Assembly (NCBI RefSeq): GCF_026914265.1 | Contig: NC_069122.1 | Span: 33,221,473 to 33,285,472 of the forward strand | Direction: 5' to 3' | Length of the DNA: 64,000 bases | DNA from: Mya arenaria | Taxonomy: Eukaryota; Mollusca; Bivalvia; Myida; Myidae | Shown: piece after piece, positions 33,901 through 44,507 of the stretch | How the letters are laid out: every line of letters begins with the position of its first letter | How positions within the stretch are numbered: the stretch's first letter is position 1 | Notes under the pieces: generated by a model | Database searches by the model: none | What the model saw: only the letters and a program-made list of their open reading frames with translations | Told to the model about the DNA's origin: nothing | Translations under genes and position numbers: made by a program

Positions 33901-36675
33901 CTAGGGCCAGTTTGGGAATACGCAGATCGATGCCTTGGAGGTAGGTTTGGGTGGGGGCATTTTAAATTCGCATTTTTTGGTATGACAAAATTGTTGACCT
34001 GTCAAAATTTCATTACGCAACATTTGCATACTCTCAACTACGTGCCTGAAAGCCCTAATATTTCTCATACCATAACAAGATGATATGGTTTCGAATCTTC
34101 AGGTATCTTTCAGCCGTCTTTGTTGATTTCGGCCTACTTCCAAAGAAGTCTTCATGGATCCTATTTTCTTCTTCTGTAACCAGGTTGAGTTTGAGAGTCC
34201 GTTCCTTGGTGGGTGGGGTAATAGTGACCACCTTCCCTCTCCAGTCCCGCATCTCATTGGCTTAAAGTGAAACATGGATTTGATTGAACTGGCAACTAAA
34301 GGGCTGAAACCATTTTTGCAATAGGTTTGAGGGGGCACTTTAGGTTCCAAATGGGATCCAACAGGGGTGAAGCCCCGGGGTGAAGCCCCCTGCCGCAGAA
34401 GCAAAACTGACTAATGAGAAAACCTTCAAGTTATTTTTGCCTCATTAAAAGTCTTAAATACATATCTAGTGTTCATTTGAATTCAAAATACCCTTTTATG
34501 ATAAAATTCCAATTTAGAATGTCCCCAACCCCCTCAACCTAAAGCTTTGAGACAGCCCTGCAAGCCACAATTTAGTGAAGTGTATAATCAAAAGCATGGG
34601 CTAGGGTGTGTGCTTTGGAGGTAAAATTGTCTAAGTTTGAAAATGACTCTTAGGGCAATTCAATTTAAACATATAACCCCTTGAGGGAAGGCACTTAAAA
34701 TTACACCCCCCCCCCCCCCCCCCCCCCGCATTAAGAAGCAAGTTCAAATTAGCCAAAAAACACCCACCCATATACTAAGAAAATAATTGCCCCCCCCCCC
34801 ATTGGGTTATATGAGTGGAATAGCCCTTACATAAACAAAAGATGAACTGTCATTTGATGAAAGTATGTCAAAAGAGGATAAGCAATGACAGATATATTAT
34901 ATACCTTCAACCTCCCTTCTGGGTTTGCTCAGTGCTTTTGGTGTGACAACAAAATCAGTATCTTCATCATCATCAACATGAGCAGCAGCACCACTGCCAT
35001 CGCTATCATCATCATCACCTTCCTCACTGTAAAATTTAGCTGGCCTCTTTCTTGAACCTGATGAAATGATAACACATCCTCAATATATTGTATGCTTTAA
35101 TGTTGTGTAAAAAAATGCTTAAATACTGTCAGAGTCAATTATATTTCATTATATATAATGCCCATCATGATGATACTGCGACAAAATGGGCATGCACTTT
35201 TGGTTAATAAGTCTAGGATAAAAGGTTATATGCATCACACATCACAACATTTTCTTCACATTCTAATGCATGCCTCAAGATAAGAATAAGTAATTATTTG
35301 AATACGAGCACTATGGGCCGTTGTCAATATAGATCTTACACTTTTCCTTAGACTTGCCTCATTGATTCCATTTTGTCTATTGGTCAATTCATTATTTAAT
35401 TGACAGTCCAATCAAAACACTCAAGAGTCTTCTTTTTAAATTAAGTTACAAAACCTGCGGTTGTTATTAAATGTGGCCGCAGAATTGTGTTCAGCAGTAA
35501 AGTGTGTACATACCCCTGCGTGTAAGGTCTGGACCAATCACAGAGCTCTTCCCACTGCGACGGTTACTGACGACCAAGCACACCTCTGTGTCATCACCAC
35601 CTTTCTGTGGGGGGAAAACATGAAATGGCAATTAAGAGTCTAAAATACACAAACTAACTAACAACGAAAGTGGAATTTAGTTTTTCCATTATCCATTCAT
35701 CTGTACACTGATTAGGAAACTATTACATTTTGAGAATACTGTAAAATGTCCAACACATAAACCCTTTTAACAAATTGAAATAGAAATTCAACGTTTATAA
35801 GACATAACACAATTCATCTCAATGTGCTTTAAATAGGCTAAGTGTAAAAACATAAACTAGGAATAAATCCTAAGAACATGCAAATCGCTGGCCAAACAAA
35901 ACAAATCTTAATCCATCATGACGTTTAAAGCTATTTTGCGTCGAACCAATCAACCAATAGGTCTGCATTCGGTACCATTATTATACACAAAAGTAAAAGC
36001 CATCCCACAACCCACCATGGTCTCCATGAGTTTATCCAGCATGTTGACAACGCTTGGTGAGGACTTGTGTTTCTTGGCGAGGGCAGCTTTCATCATAACC
36101 ATGGCGCTCTCCAGATCCGTTTCCCCGTCACCACTGGTACCGGGCTCCTCTCCTGTGTTGGCACCACATGGGGAACCATCTGGCATCTCTGCCTCCTGCT
36201 TGGATAAATACAGTCTTTGTTCACTGTGAACCATCTTACAGGTTTAAAAAAATACAAAAATAAATCTTGCACTTAAAATAAAAGCAGTACATAGTATATT
36301 ACGATGAGGTTAAGTAAAATAAGTAAAAAGTTATTAAATCTGTATTTAGTTTCAAATTAAAATAAACTGCAGAAAGAACCTTTTTGACTTACAATTTTGA
36401 TTAACTAATCTGTATTTCTGATATTTAGCATAAATGTGTAGTGACAAAAAATACGGACATGTATATTAATCCAACCAAGCACTGTCAACCGGCAGAAACA
36501 CACCCACCACAAAAATAAGCCAAACAAAAATTACCCGATGTTTTAAGTCCCACATTGATACTACATGTAGGTGCATTATATACATGTATTCTATCTTCAA
36601 CATTTACCTGGTACTGGTAGAGATGTTTAATAATCAATTTTAAATGGACACAATAGTAAATATTTATACCTCCAT
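24997..36675 (-). CDS. SWIRM-domain protein with about 25 C2H2 zinc fingers
   Basis: Ten coding exons on the minus strand: 36670-36675, 36016-36195, 35514-35604, 34905-35057, 34071-34260, 33252-33382, 32307-32444, 27250-31508, 26249-26629, 24997-25221. All have GT-AG borders and matching phases; 5,754 nt give 1,917 aa. Residues ~165-252 are a SWIRM domain ([16 protein letters not shown], then [17 protein letters not shown]), close to that of MYSM1 as I remember it; SWIRM domains bind DNA or nucleosomes. Residues ~540-1230 hold 18 C2H2 fingers, an acidic linker follows, and ~1465-1670 hold seven more with linkers such as HTSERPYKC. The C-terminus is acidic. No SANT, MPN or amine-oxidase domain is seen, so it is not simply MYSM1 or LSD1. 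Probably a nuclear DNA-binding regulator. The start is the first ATG open to the rest of the frame, in a 29-nt exon (36670-36698). Confidence 0.85.
25368..25685. mobile_element. MITE, family 'TTAAAGCTGCACTCTCAC', copy 1
   Basis: Begins TTAAAGCTGCACTCTCACGT and ends with 'ctgtgagaatgcagcttta', inverted ends of ~20 bp plus subterminal 'tttgacaactttt'. Sits in the last intron of the SWIRM/zinc-finger gene. Other copies: 32848-33168 and 47176-47540. Confidence 0.75.
26698..27045 (+). mobile_element. Small DNA transposon, family 'GATGCACTCTTA', copy 3
   Basis: Begins 'ttaaagatgcactcttagtc' and ends 'gtgtaactttaaag'. It lies in the intron between the 4.3-kb finger exon and the 381-nt exon. Confidence 0.65.
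31675..31851 (-). mobile_element. tRNA-derived SINE
   Basis: On the minus strand the head has an A-box-like 'gtggtcaagtggtata' and a B-box-like 'gagttcgatcccc', at tRNA-like spacing. A body follows with 'ctcatggcctctcaaaaag' and 'tttcttcccaggaaatgg'. The order and spacing fit a tRNA-derived SINE in an intron of the SWIRM/zinc-finger gene. It is not a functional tRNA: no acceptor stem closes. Confidence 0.65.
32848..33168. mobile_element. MITE, family 'TTAAAGCTGCACTCTCAC', copy 2
   Basis: Begins 'tttaaagctgcactctcac' and ends 'aatctgtgagagtgtattt'. Lies in the intron between the second SWIRM exon and the 138-nt exon. Confidence 0.7.
34690..34810. repeat. Poly-C tracts in intron
   Basis: Runs of about 20 C (near 34709-34727) and about 11 C (near 34791-34800) on the plus strand, G-rich in the transcribed strand's RNA. 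They could form G-quadruplexes but may equally be simple slippage tracts. Confidence 0.6.
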
Positions 36676-36931
36676 TCTACGATCTTGGTCTGCAGCTTCT
36701 GAAATAGTAATAAGTAAAACTGTCATTTAGATGTTACTCATACAAGAGTAAATGAATAATTTTCTCATTAAATTTCTCTTGACATTCGCACAAGAATTCA
36801 TTGAGATCACACTTCTGACAAAAGCTCAGTAAAAGACTAATAAAGTTACATGTACTGCTGGGCTTGTTCAAAGACCAGTTTTGATCAAATATAAATCTTC
36901 GACAGAAAATAGGCTGTACATGAGATGATGC

Positions 36932-38242
36932 TTATGCACCAGTCAACTGTAACCACGGCCCCCCAAGGTCCAGGTAGTAGCGGGGACTTTGTCTTTCGGT
37001 CCAGCCAACCCCGGGTAAAATCTCCGCCCTGCGGGAACAAACTGATGGTCAAATGCCCCCGCACCCCAGGTACCCTAGGTAAGACAAATTCCCTGCTATA
37101 TTTTGCGCTGTTTATAACTCGGTTATGCGTTGAATGATTGAACAACTTCGTAGCTTCAATTACGATAACTTTTAATGTGCATGTCCTTTTTTAAAACAAG
37201 GGAGCCAACTCTTGCATAAAAGTATAACGGAAGGGACCGTACTTAAACTACGGTATAGTAATTAGTATAGCCAATACTGTTACATCCTTTTTCCTTTAAC
37301 ATTGAATGTAAGAAAGCATACTGTGGAATAATCTCACACTGAAATGAAGTTTAAATTTTACAAGAAATACATGATACGCATAAGCATAATAGTTCAAGTC
37401 TGTTATGGCTATTGACTAGATTAATCACCTTTAAAGAACATTTAAAATAAATTTGAACTATCAATATGTACATAAGTTAACACTTAAAGAGTCTGGTGGT
37501 AAGAACTGTCCTAGAAAGATCTTTACTAAGCACTTAACACTGGTGCTGGAATATTGAATAAGCACTTTGTCTCTTTAAGGATCTTATAAAATAATTATAG
37601 AAATGTATTATGCTTCACTTGTCAATTAAATCAAGACTTAACCTTACTATCTTTCTTATCTAAATTTTTAAAGTATAAATTTCTGATTGGATTCTTATCA
37701 GACTGTGATACACTCTCAAAGTGAAGTGTCCTAAACTGTCTTGTGACTTATTTCACATAATCTTTAAATCTTAGCGGAACTTTAACTGTCCGTCCAGAAC
37801 TAGTTTGTTTGGCCTCGTTTGGGAAACCACAATGGTCACTCGTCCCTGGCTCAGCAGCAGTAGTATTGGACCGATTCGCTTCAACATCTGTCTGCAGGTC
37901 GGGTATAGGATCAGTCTGCACCGGACCACTCGGTTGGTCAGAAGGATCGTTGTCGGCCCTAGTGAATTTCTCTCTCGATTGCCGAAGATGTCTTCTGTTG
38001 CGGTTGATAGTGGTACCATTTTCTGTCATTACATCGTATGAGCGTCTTTTCGGACTGTTGACAATCAAGCCTTTTTCCCATTTATCTCGACTGTTCTCAG
38101 GCTTGATTCTTGAAGACAAAACCACCGCATTCACCCGGCACTCCCGGGCCACCTGAAAGGTAAAAACACGGCCCATTTCCCCGGCTACCCCCAGTATACC
38201 CCCGGGCGGGGGGGGGCGTGGTTACAATTGACTGGTGCATTA
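36932..38242. mobile_element. Harbinger-like MITE split by a later insertion
   Basis: The left part (36935-37102) starts TGCACCAGTCAACTGTAACC and the right part (38112-38239) ends GTTACAATTGACTGGTGCA. Together they match the uninterrupted copy at 56599-56918. TTA is present on both outer sides (36932-36934 and 38240-38242); a 3-bp TWA duplication is the rule for PIF/Harbinger elements. About 1 kb of other sequence, including a retroelement fossil, separates the halves. It lies in the first intron of the SWIRM/zinc-finger gene. Confidence 0.75.
37103..38111 (-). mobile_element. Ty3/gypsy-type LTR retroelement fossil (3' end fragment)
   Basis: The minus strand from ~38110 to 37748 resembles the tail of a gypsy Pol polyprotein, with the characteristic RSYDVMTENG and NRRHLRQ motifs that follow the integrase region. 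The remaining ~650 bp is non-coding and may include LTR sequence. Only this end is present, so the element is a broken fragment. It interrupts an older Harbinger-like MITE inside an intron, so it is younger than that MITE. Confidence 0.6.
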
Positions 38243-38743
38243 CAGTTGAGGACTGTACAATAACAAGCCTGAATTGGAAAAAAGTTGTTTAAAATCCTGC
38301 AACACCATCGGCTATATAATTTTCAATTCTGTGCAAGATGGGATAGGGTTAACCAGTGAAGACAATGAGCCCCCACCCCGACCACATCCTTACTCTTTTA
38401 AACAATATATAAAAGGGCAAAAATATAATTATAATATAATTAGGTACCACTTTCACTGGTGGTAAACACTTTGAGCTTGACAGGAAAGTATAATAGTATT
38501 TAATTTTAGATTTTTTCGTTTGGTAGATGATATTTATTATTCGGATAGTTACCATTTTGGGAGGACGATAACTTGTTGTCGATATTAAAATGTTTGTGCC
38601 CACATCGACGATGAAATTTCTTTTACCAATCCGTTTTTCACGAATGATATTGTTTCTTAAATAAATGCACATAAATTTAACTAAAAGGCATCAAATCTCG
38701 ACTAAATACAGCCACATTTATGACCATTTTATCATGCATTTAC

Positions 38744-38870
38744 CTTTAAACGAATGAGCTCGTTTCTTTCCTCATACGGCGTAAAATGGCGTCCGATTGA
38801 AATAATTGATTCGTACTCATTTTACAACGCTATGACGCATGCATTCGCTCCCAAGATGGTTGGAAGGGGG
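38744..38870 (-). promoter_or_regulatory. Probable leader exon and promoter of the SWIRM/zinc-finger gene, with a uORF
   Basis: On the minus strand a GC-richer patch with 'gacgccattttacgccg' (YY1-like) ends in a good 5' splice site (ttaaag|gtaaat, exon edge 38744). In the frame that splices into the 29-nt exon no ATG is open, so this is non-coding leader. A 24-codon upstream ORF (38820 down to 38746) starts at ATGAGTACG and stops 2 nt before the splice site. The 5' edge is a guess. Confidence 0.5.
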
Positions 38871-40420
38871 AACACATGCTATAAAAATATACCCACACAT
38901 ATTTAATTCGTAATTATTATGTACGTTAATGAAATTGGGTAATATAAAAATGGCATCTCAGAATAATCACTTCAGACAAAATCAGCTGATTGGAGGTGAC
39001 AAATTATGGAACGGAAAGATTTGGTTTCTAGACATTTTTTATGAAGGGAAATCTGCCGGTAGTGGATGTTCATACAAGAGCATCGCTGAATGTTAAAATA
39101 ATAAGGATATAGAAATAGCGCAGATCCAGAAAATCCAGTAAATGATAGAAACAAATATTGGGACTTTCCTATACCTACCCTAGTATTTGCAGAAAAAGAA
39201 CACATTTTAATGCCTTAAAATTACTAACAACATATATACAGTGTGTATGCAACTGTTTTTAAAGTTATTAAACTCGTGACCTTCTTGTGTATAGAAATAA
39301 CAAAGAGACGGTCGACGATGTCACCTGAATGCTTGAAAACTAGACGAGTCACGAATAAACTAAAATAAATGCATTATTTCCAATCTATCTATATACCTAT
39401 GAAGTCCGCGAAATAACGTCATTTAATTTCGACCTCCAGTCATAAATAAACATGCACTTTTTTTGTAAACTCGATCCTGAGAACCAACGCCTGAAATTTG
39501 AAGTAAAATAGAAATCTGGCCACAAATTCCGCACGCCAACGAGGACTTTTATACAGTAACTAAGGGATAATTTAATCTTAAAGCCTTGGTTAAAAATCGT
39601 TACTCAATAAACGCTATTTAAAATCGTGGACCTCAAAGACAATATTTGAGCATATATCAACATTTGTTGAAGGGTTCCAGTCGTCAGCATCTTAGTTTTA
39701 ACACTCCTAATGATTTGCCACACTTTAAAAAGTATTTCGTCATAAAAAGTGAATTTCACAAAACATGAGCGAATGAGCGAGTCCCTTTAAAAGTATACCA
39801 AAATAAAACGGAATCAATCTGGCAGGTATCAAATTTCACACATTTTTTTACAGTATCGCTAGCTACTTAACCTTATGCAGAAGAATCTTGATATGTTACA
39901 CCAACGCAAAATTTTCCTTTTCACACGATACCCTCGGACAAATAAATGCACATGGACTTGGATTAAATACTTATTTTTTATTTTATACGTTATCATTGAA
40001 TTTGATAGATACGTTCATTGTTCTGGTACAGTAATTAAATCAGTCAACACATTTTCGATTTAATAAAAACAGAAAGAAAGTTTGAACTGGTAAATTATCC
40101 GCACTAGCGTATTTAGAAGGGGGCTCACCGAGCCCTCTCTAAAATCGTCCAAATTACTTTTTTTATTTCAATATTAGAGAGAAAAAAAATATTCCGATTT
40201 CAAAATTTTAAAATTGTCTTGAGAGAGTAACCTTAACCCCCCATATAAATAGTTTATGCCATATACTTTCGGTTCTGTTGTAGGACCGTGTGTCAAAAGG
40301 TTGCGCCCCTAAGTTACGCCACTTCTAACATCAATTTCTAGAACCGCCCCTGACCACAAGATCACTTATGACATAAGTACATGGAGTTGTGCAAAGGGAT
40401 GATCAGAATTCAGAAACTAC
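38871..40420. other. Non-coding spacer with dispersed repeats
   Basis: 39595-39790 resembles 48025-48195 ('catatatcaacatttgttga', 'agggttccag'), a dispersed repeat of unknown type. 40099-40350 contains the 'gcgcccctaagttacgcc' repeat found inverted at 40985-41050 and again near 46845-46905. No gene seen. Confidence 0.5.
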
Positions 40421-40422
40421 CA

Positions 40423-40857
40423 TGTCAGGCGGTCCAACGTGTTTTGTGTTTTCCGAATTTATATAAATCTATATAGTTTTCCGAAGTGATAAAAATTTTC
40501 TCGCAATATGAATACGCATACCCGTAAGCCACACGTATACGCTTCCCTCAGTTCATTAACCTATGTTTCTAGAGGCCTTAACAAAAAAGTTATTGACTGT
40601 ATAAGCTGAACGATTGCTTGTTAACAAAGTGAAAGTAGAAAATTGCGTGACTAATTAAGAAACTTTGTTTTAAATCAAAGTGTACCATTCGGGTAGCCGT
40701 ATTTATATTGCGAAAAAAATTATATAACTCACTTCCCAGGTGAAAATATCCTCCCAAAACACCAAAATCCCTTTGAACACCGCCATTTCATTCCGCACCA
40801 CACATTTCCCTCACTTAAAACTCGGAAAACGCAAAACACGTTGGACCCTCTGCATGT
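40423..40857. mobile_element. ~435-bp TIR element, family 'GTCCAACGTGTTTTG'
   Basis: 'ggtccaacgtgttttgtgtt' plus 'ttccga' near 40431 is mirrored by 'tcggaaaacgcaaaacacgt' plus 'tggacc' near 40823. The AT-rich interior is non-coding. The two flanking 'gcgcccctaag' repeats in opposite orientation enclose it. Confidence 0.6.
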
Positions 40858-41929
40858 GAAACTGGGCGATGCCATAGAAAATAGAAAATGCACACGTTGC
40901 AATAGGTGACGAATAACAACATTTTATGGAATGTCCTTGTGTTATAAATAAAATCTAAGAAAAACTTAATAAATAGAAAGAATCAACCAGGGGCGGCTCG
41001 AGGAATTGATGAAAGAGGGGGCGTAACTTAGGGGCGCAACCGTTTGACACGCACCCGTCCTTCAGAACCGACATAATATGGCATAAACTGTTTGCATGGC
41101 GTTTTGGGGTGACTCCCTCCAGAAAATTTTAACACTTTTGGTCGCCTGTCGGAAATTGTGTATTTTGAGCGTTTATTTCTGCTCGATTTTATCCCATGAA
41201 ATATGAAATAAAAATAAATTGTACCATTTTTTCTTAATTCGCTAGTGTAAACCTAAATTTTATGTTTCACCGACTGAATTATGTTAAATTCCGGAGCGTC
41301 TTGACGGGTAAAAATGAAAATATTTTCCGGAAACTTCAATATTTATTAAACTATGGTGGCATATAACTGCCGTAAGATAACCTGTTAACGTTCGCGAATT
41401 GTTTCGAGTTAACTACATTTTAAAATCAATTAGCACTTAGTGTTATAAACTGTTTATTATGTAAACGTATATAACTTGTTTTTTTTTTATAGTATTATAA
41501 TTGGATAATTATCCCATGATATATACTAAAATACTTATAGGTTATATATGCATTCTCTTCGAGATTTTGATCATTGGCATAATGTTGATTTTTTTCTGTT
41601 TTGAAAAGCTTCATCTTGACATAAATATAATTAAATTTGTAATCTGACAGCTTTTGAAACTGTGAATATTTTTTTCCTGACAACTTTAAACTCAATGTAT
41701 ACTTTGTTTTCACATTGGTATTCATTACTTGCCGGCATATAGCCTCGTTACATTTTATATTTATTATTTTCTCATGTTTGTAAACTCTGTTTGCATTGAG
41801 TGTATGAATAAACTTTGAACTTTGAACAAAATAATACATCGAACCAAAGTGCACGTGCAATCATTTTGCTGGTCCATGATTATCATGCATAGAGAGTAAA
41901 TTTCTGTAACTGTTTATATTTTATATCAC
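40858..41929. other. Non-coding spacer
   Basis: Contains the 'ggggcgtaacttaggggcgc' repeat at ~40985-41060; otherwise AT-rich, with a 121-codon minus frame (41495-41860) of low complexity that I do not regard as a gene. Confidence 0.45.
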
Positions 41930-43745
41930 GGCCTCTAAACGCCAGCTCCACCACTTTACGGTGGTGCAAAGAAAAAGAGCTGTCGACACTTCCGTGGTGG
42001 AGTTGTGCTCTATGTTTACATGAACAAACGTGAGTATGATTTATATTTTATTTGATAAATTCATTTAACGAACATATTTCGAAAATCGGAGAATGTGGTA
42101 CCGTGTAAGAACATCTACATTCTCACGCATGCAGACATAACTGTTATATAAAGTACCTATACCGGAACACAACAACACTAATAAGCACTTCTTAAAAAGG
42201 AAAAATGCACATATTTATAAAAGTGGTGGCGCTGTTGCCCTAGTGGTGGCGCTGTCGAGTAGTGGTGGCGCTATCGAGTATGTTTTGCGATTGAAGTAAT
42301 ATAAAAGGTTGACGATTTTGGAATGAATACAAAAGTTGCTATGTTTATCGTTCATTGAACATTATGTTGGTTATTATGCATATTACTTGCGGAAACAAAA
42401 GTCTACGCGAACTACCTTAACCTTTTACTGAAAACTATTTCGAAAACAAACGGCTAGGTGCTGTCAATTTTTACCATAGAACTATAAGTATCTATCATAT
42501 GTGTCCGGTTATGAGAAAGGTATTCTTGCATACCGGACGTGTGTTTCCGGTCCTTTGACTAGTGCTGGAAAAACGCATATTACACCACCATGTAAGATGA
42601 GTTACGCGCAACAACGCGCCACTTCTTATTTCTTTTATTGAATGGCTTATGAAAAGTACATTATTTCATTTCAATAAAGCGCAATCAAATATATAAGTAT
42701 GCATTTAATTAAAATTGATCATGAATAATCGTAAAAACGCGATTTAAATAGTTACTATTTGACATCAATAGTAATTTAAAATTACTGCGCTTTATGACGT
42801 CAGTAAACAACGTTTCACGCGCTTTTTGGTAAAATGTACAAAAGTGCGTTTTCTACGTCAATTCTTCCACAAATTGATTATTTAAGATATGCAAGAAAAA
42901 ATATCAATCATGTTTTTTTCCGGTCCGGATCGAAAAATCCGTCCTTCGGTCACGTTGCGTGGCCGGTAACTCGGCAAATCTCGTAACCGGCTTACGCGCG
43001 TGCACTCGGATCGGATTTTTCTATCCGTACCGGACACATATGATAGATACTTATAGTTCTATGGTAAAATTGACAGCACCTAGCCGTTTGTTCTCGAAAT
43101 AGTTTTCAGTAAGGTTAAGGTAGTTCGCGTAGAGTTTTGTTTCCGCAAGTAGTATGCATCATAACCAACATAATGTTCAATGAACGATAAACATAGCAAC
43201 TTTTGTATTCATTCCAAAAGCGTTAACCTTTTATATTACTTCAATCGCAAAACATACTCGATAGCGCCACCACTACTCGACAGCGCCACCACTAGGGCAA
43301 CAGCGCCAACACTTTTATGAATATGTGCATTTTTCCTTTTTAAGAAGTGCTTATCAGTTCTGTTGTGTTCCGGCATAGGTACTATATATAACAGTTATGT
43401 CTGTATGCTTGATAATGTTCTTACGGGGTGTGTAAGCACCGAAATGTACTTGCTATGTAATCAGATCTCAAAATATGCACAAGTTCGATTCGGGAGAAAA
43501 GCTCCTGGCACCACAGTTTGCACAATATTTAAACGAAATAGTAACCAGCCTACAGTAAAAGTGTTCTTACACGGTACCACATTCTCCGATTTTCGAAATA
43601 TGTCCGTTAAATGAAATTATCAAATAAAATATAAATCATACTCACGTTTGTTCATGTAAACATAGAGCACAGCTCCACCACGGAAGTGTCGACAGCTCTT
43701 TTTCTTTGCACCACCGTAAAGTGGTGGAGCTGGCGTTTAGAGGCC
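41930..43745. repeat. 1.8-kb palindrome (foldback-like element)
   Basis: The left arm starts GGCCTCTAAACGCCAGCTCC at 41930 and the right arm ends with its reverse complement at 43745. The arms stay alignable for ~550 bp (left) and ~680 bp (right); the right arm has ~140 bp extra near 43420-43560. Each arm carries three tandem 'tagtggtggcgctgtcga' units. The centre (42484-43058) is a copy of the MITE seen at 17320-17848, and the palindrome runs into its ends without a break. No target duplication is seen and no protein is encoded. Confidence 0.8.
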
Positions 43746-43877
43746 AAGGCCATGTATATTGGGGTGGATCGGCGTCATGTCAATTGCGTTAATCTAAATA
43801 AGCTTCGAATAGAAATATAAATCTTTAAACTGTTCATAAAATAAGTTCGATCATCTCAATTAATTTTATATGCACTT

Positions 43878-44022
43878 CGGCTGCTGCTGCTGCTGCTGAT
43901 GATGGTTGTGGTGGTGTGGTGGTGGTGGTGGTGGTGGTCGTAGTCATCATCATCATCATCGATGATAGTGGTGGCGGTGGTGTATGTGGTGGTGGTGATG
44001 GTGGTGGTGGTGGTGATGGTAT
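43878..44022. repeat. Compound trinucleotide microsatellite
   Basis: (GCT)n, then (GTG)n, (CAT)n and (GTG)n again, within about 145 bp and roughly 490 bp upstream of the first GPCR start codon. Confidence 0.9.
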
Positions 44023-44507
44023 GGTTTCTGTATGATAAATACAGTTTGAAAAATTGTTATATGTAAAATATCTGATACATGAATTACTTAGGTGCGTTCC
44101 CCTGTAGGAGCCCATGGGCACGTGCCATCTGTCGCGCGCCTGTCACGAGCTGGAGCAATGATGGACGTACGGCATATGGCAGGTCATAGCATACGTGAAC
44201 AAAGTTTTCGCCATTGTTTGATGTACATTAATTTATAACATTACACAATAACTTATTTACAGAGGCCGTACTTATTCTTTCTATTGTCGTAAACATAATT
44301 ATTTTAAAGAAACTCATTTAGCCACGGAATGGAGTTTACGTGACCATGTCAATACCTCAGAGTACCTCTTGGTCAATTGTAATTAAAACCGTCATAACTC
44401 ATTATTGAAAGCTTTATTGTCATTGTATTCACAGCTGTAACATGATGTGTAGTAGTTATAATGATGATTACTTATAGTGGGATAGCGATGTGACATACGG
44501 AATAGTT

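Noticed and set aside
37771-38156. Several overlapping frames on both strands around the gypsy fossil
   Set aside because: Only the minus-strand frame with RSYDVMTENG resembles a known family; the others are shadows.
43834-44121. Proline/threonine-rich minus-strand frame
   Set aside because: Created by the trinucleotide microsatellite.
44490-44507. Six-codon N-terminal extension of GPCR copy A
   Set aside because: It would begin at GTG; the ATG at 44508 aligns with the paralog's start and its NNTT motif.
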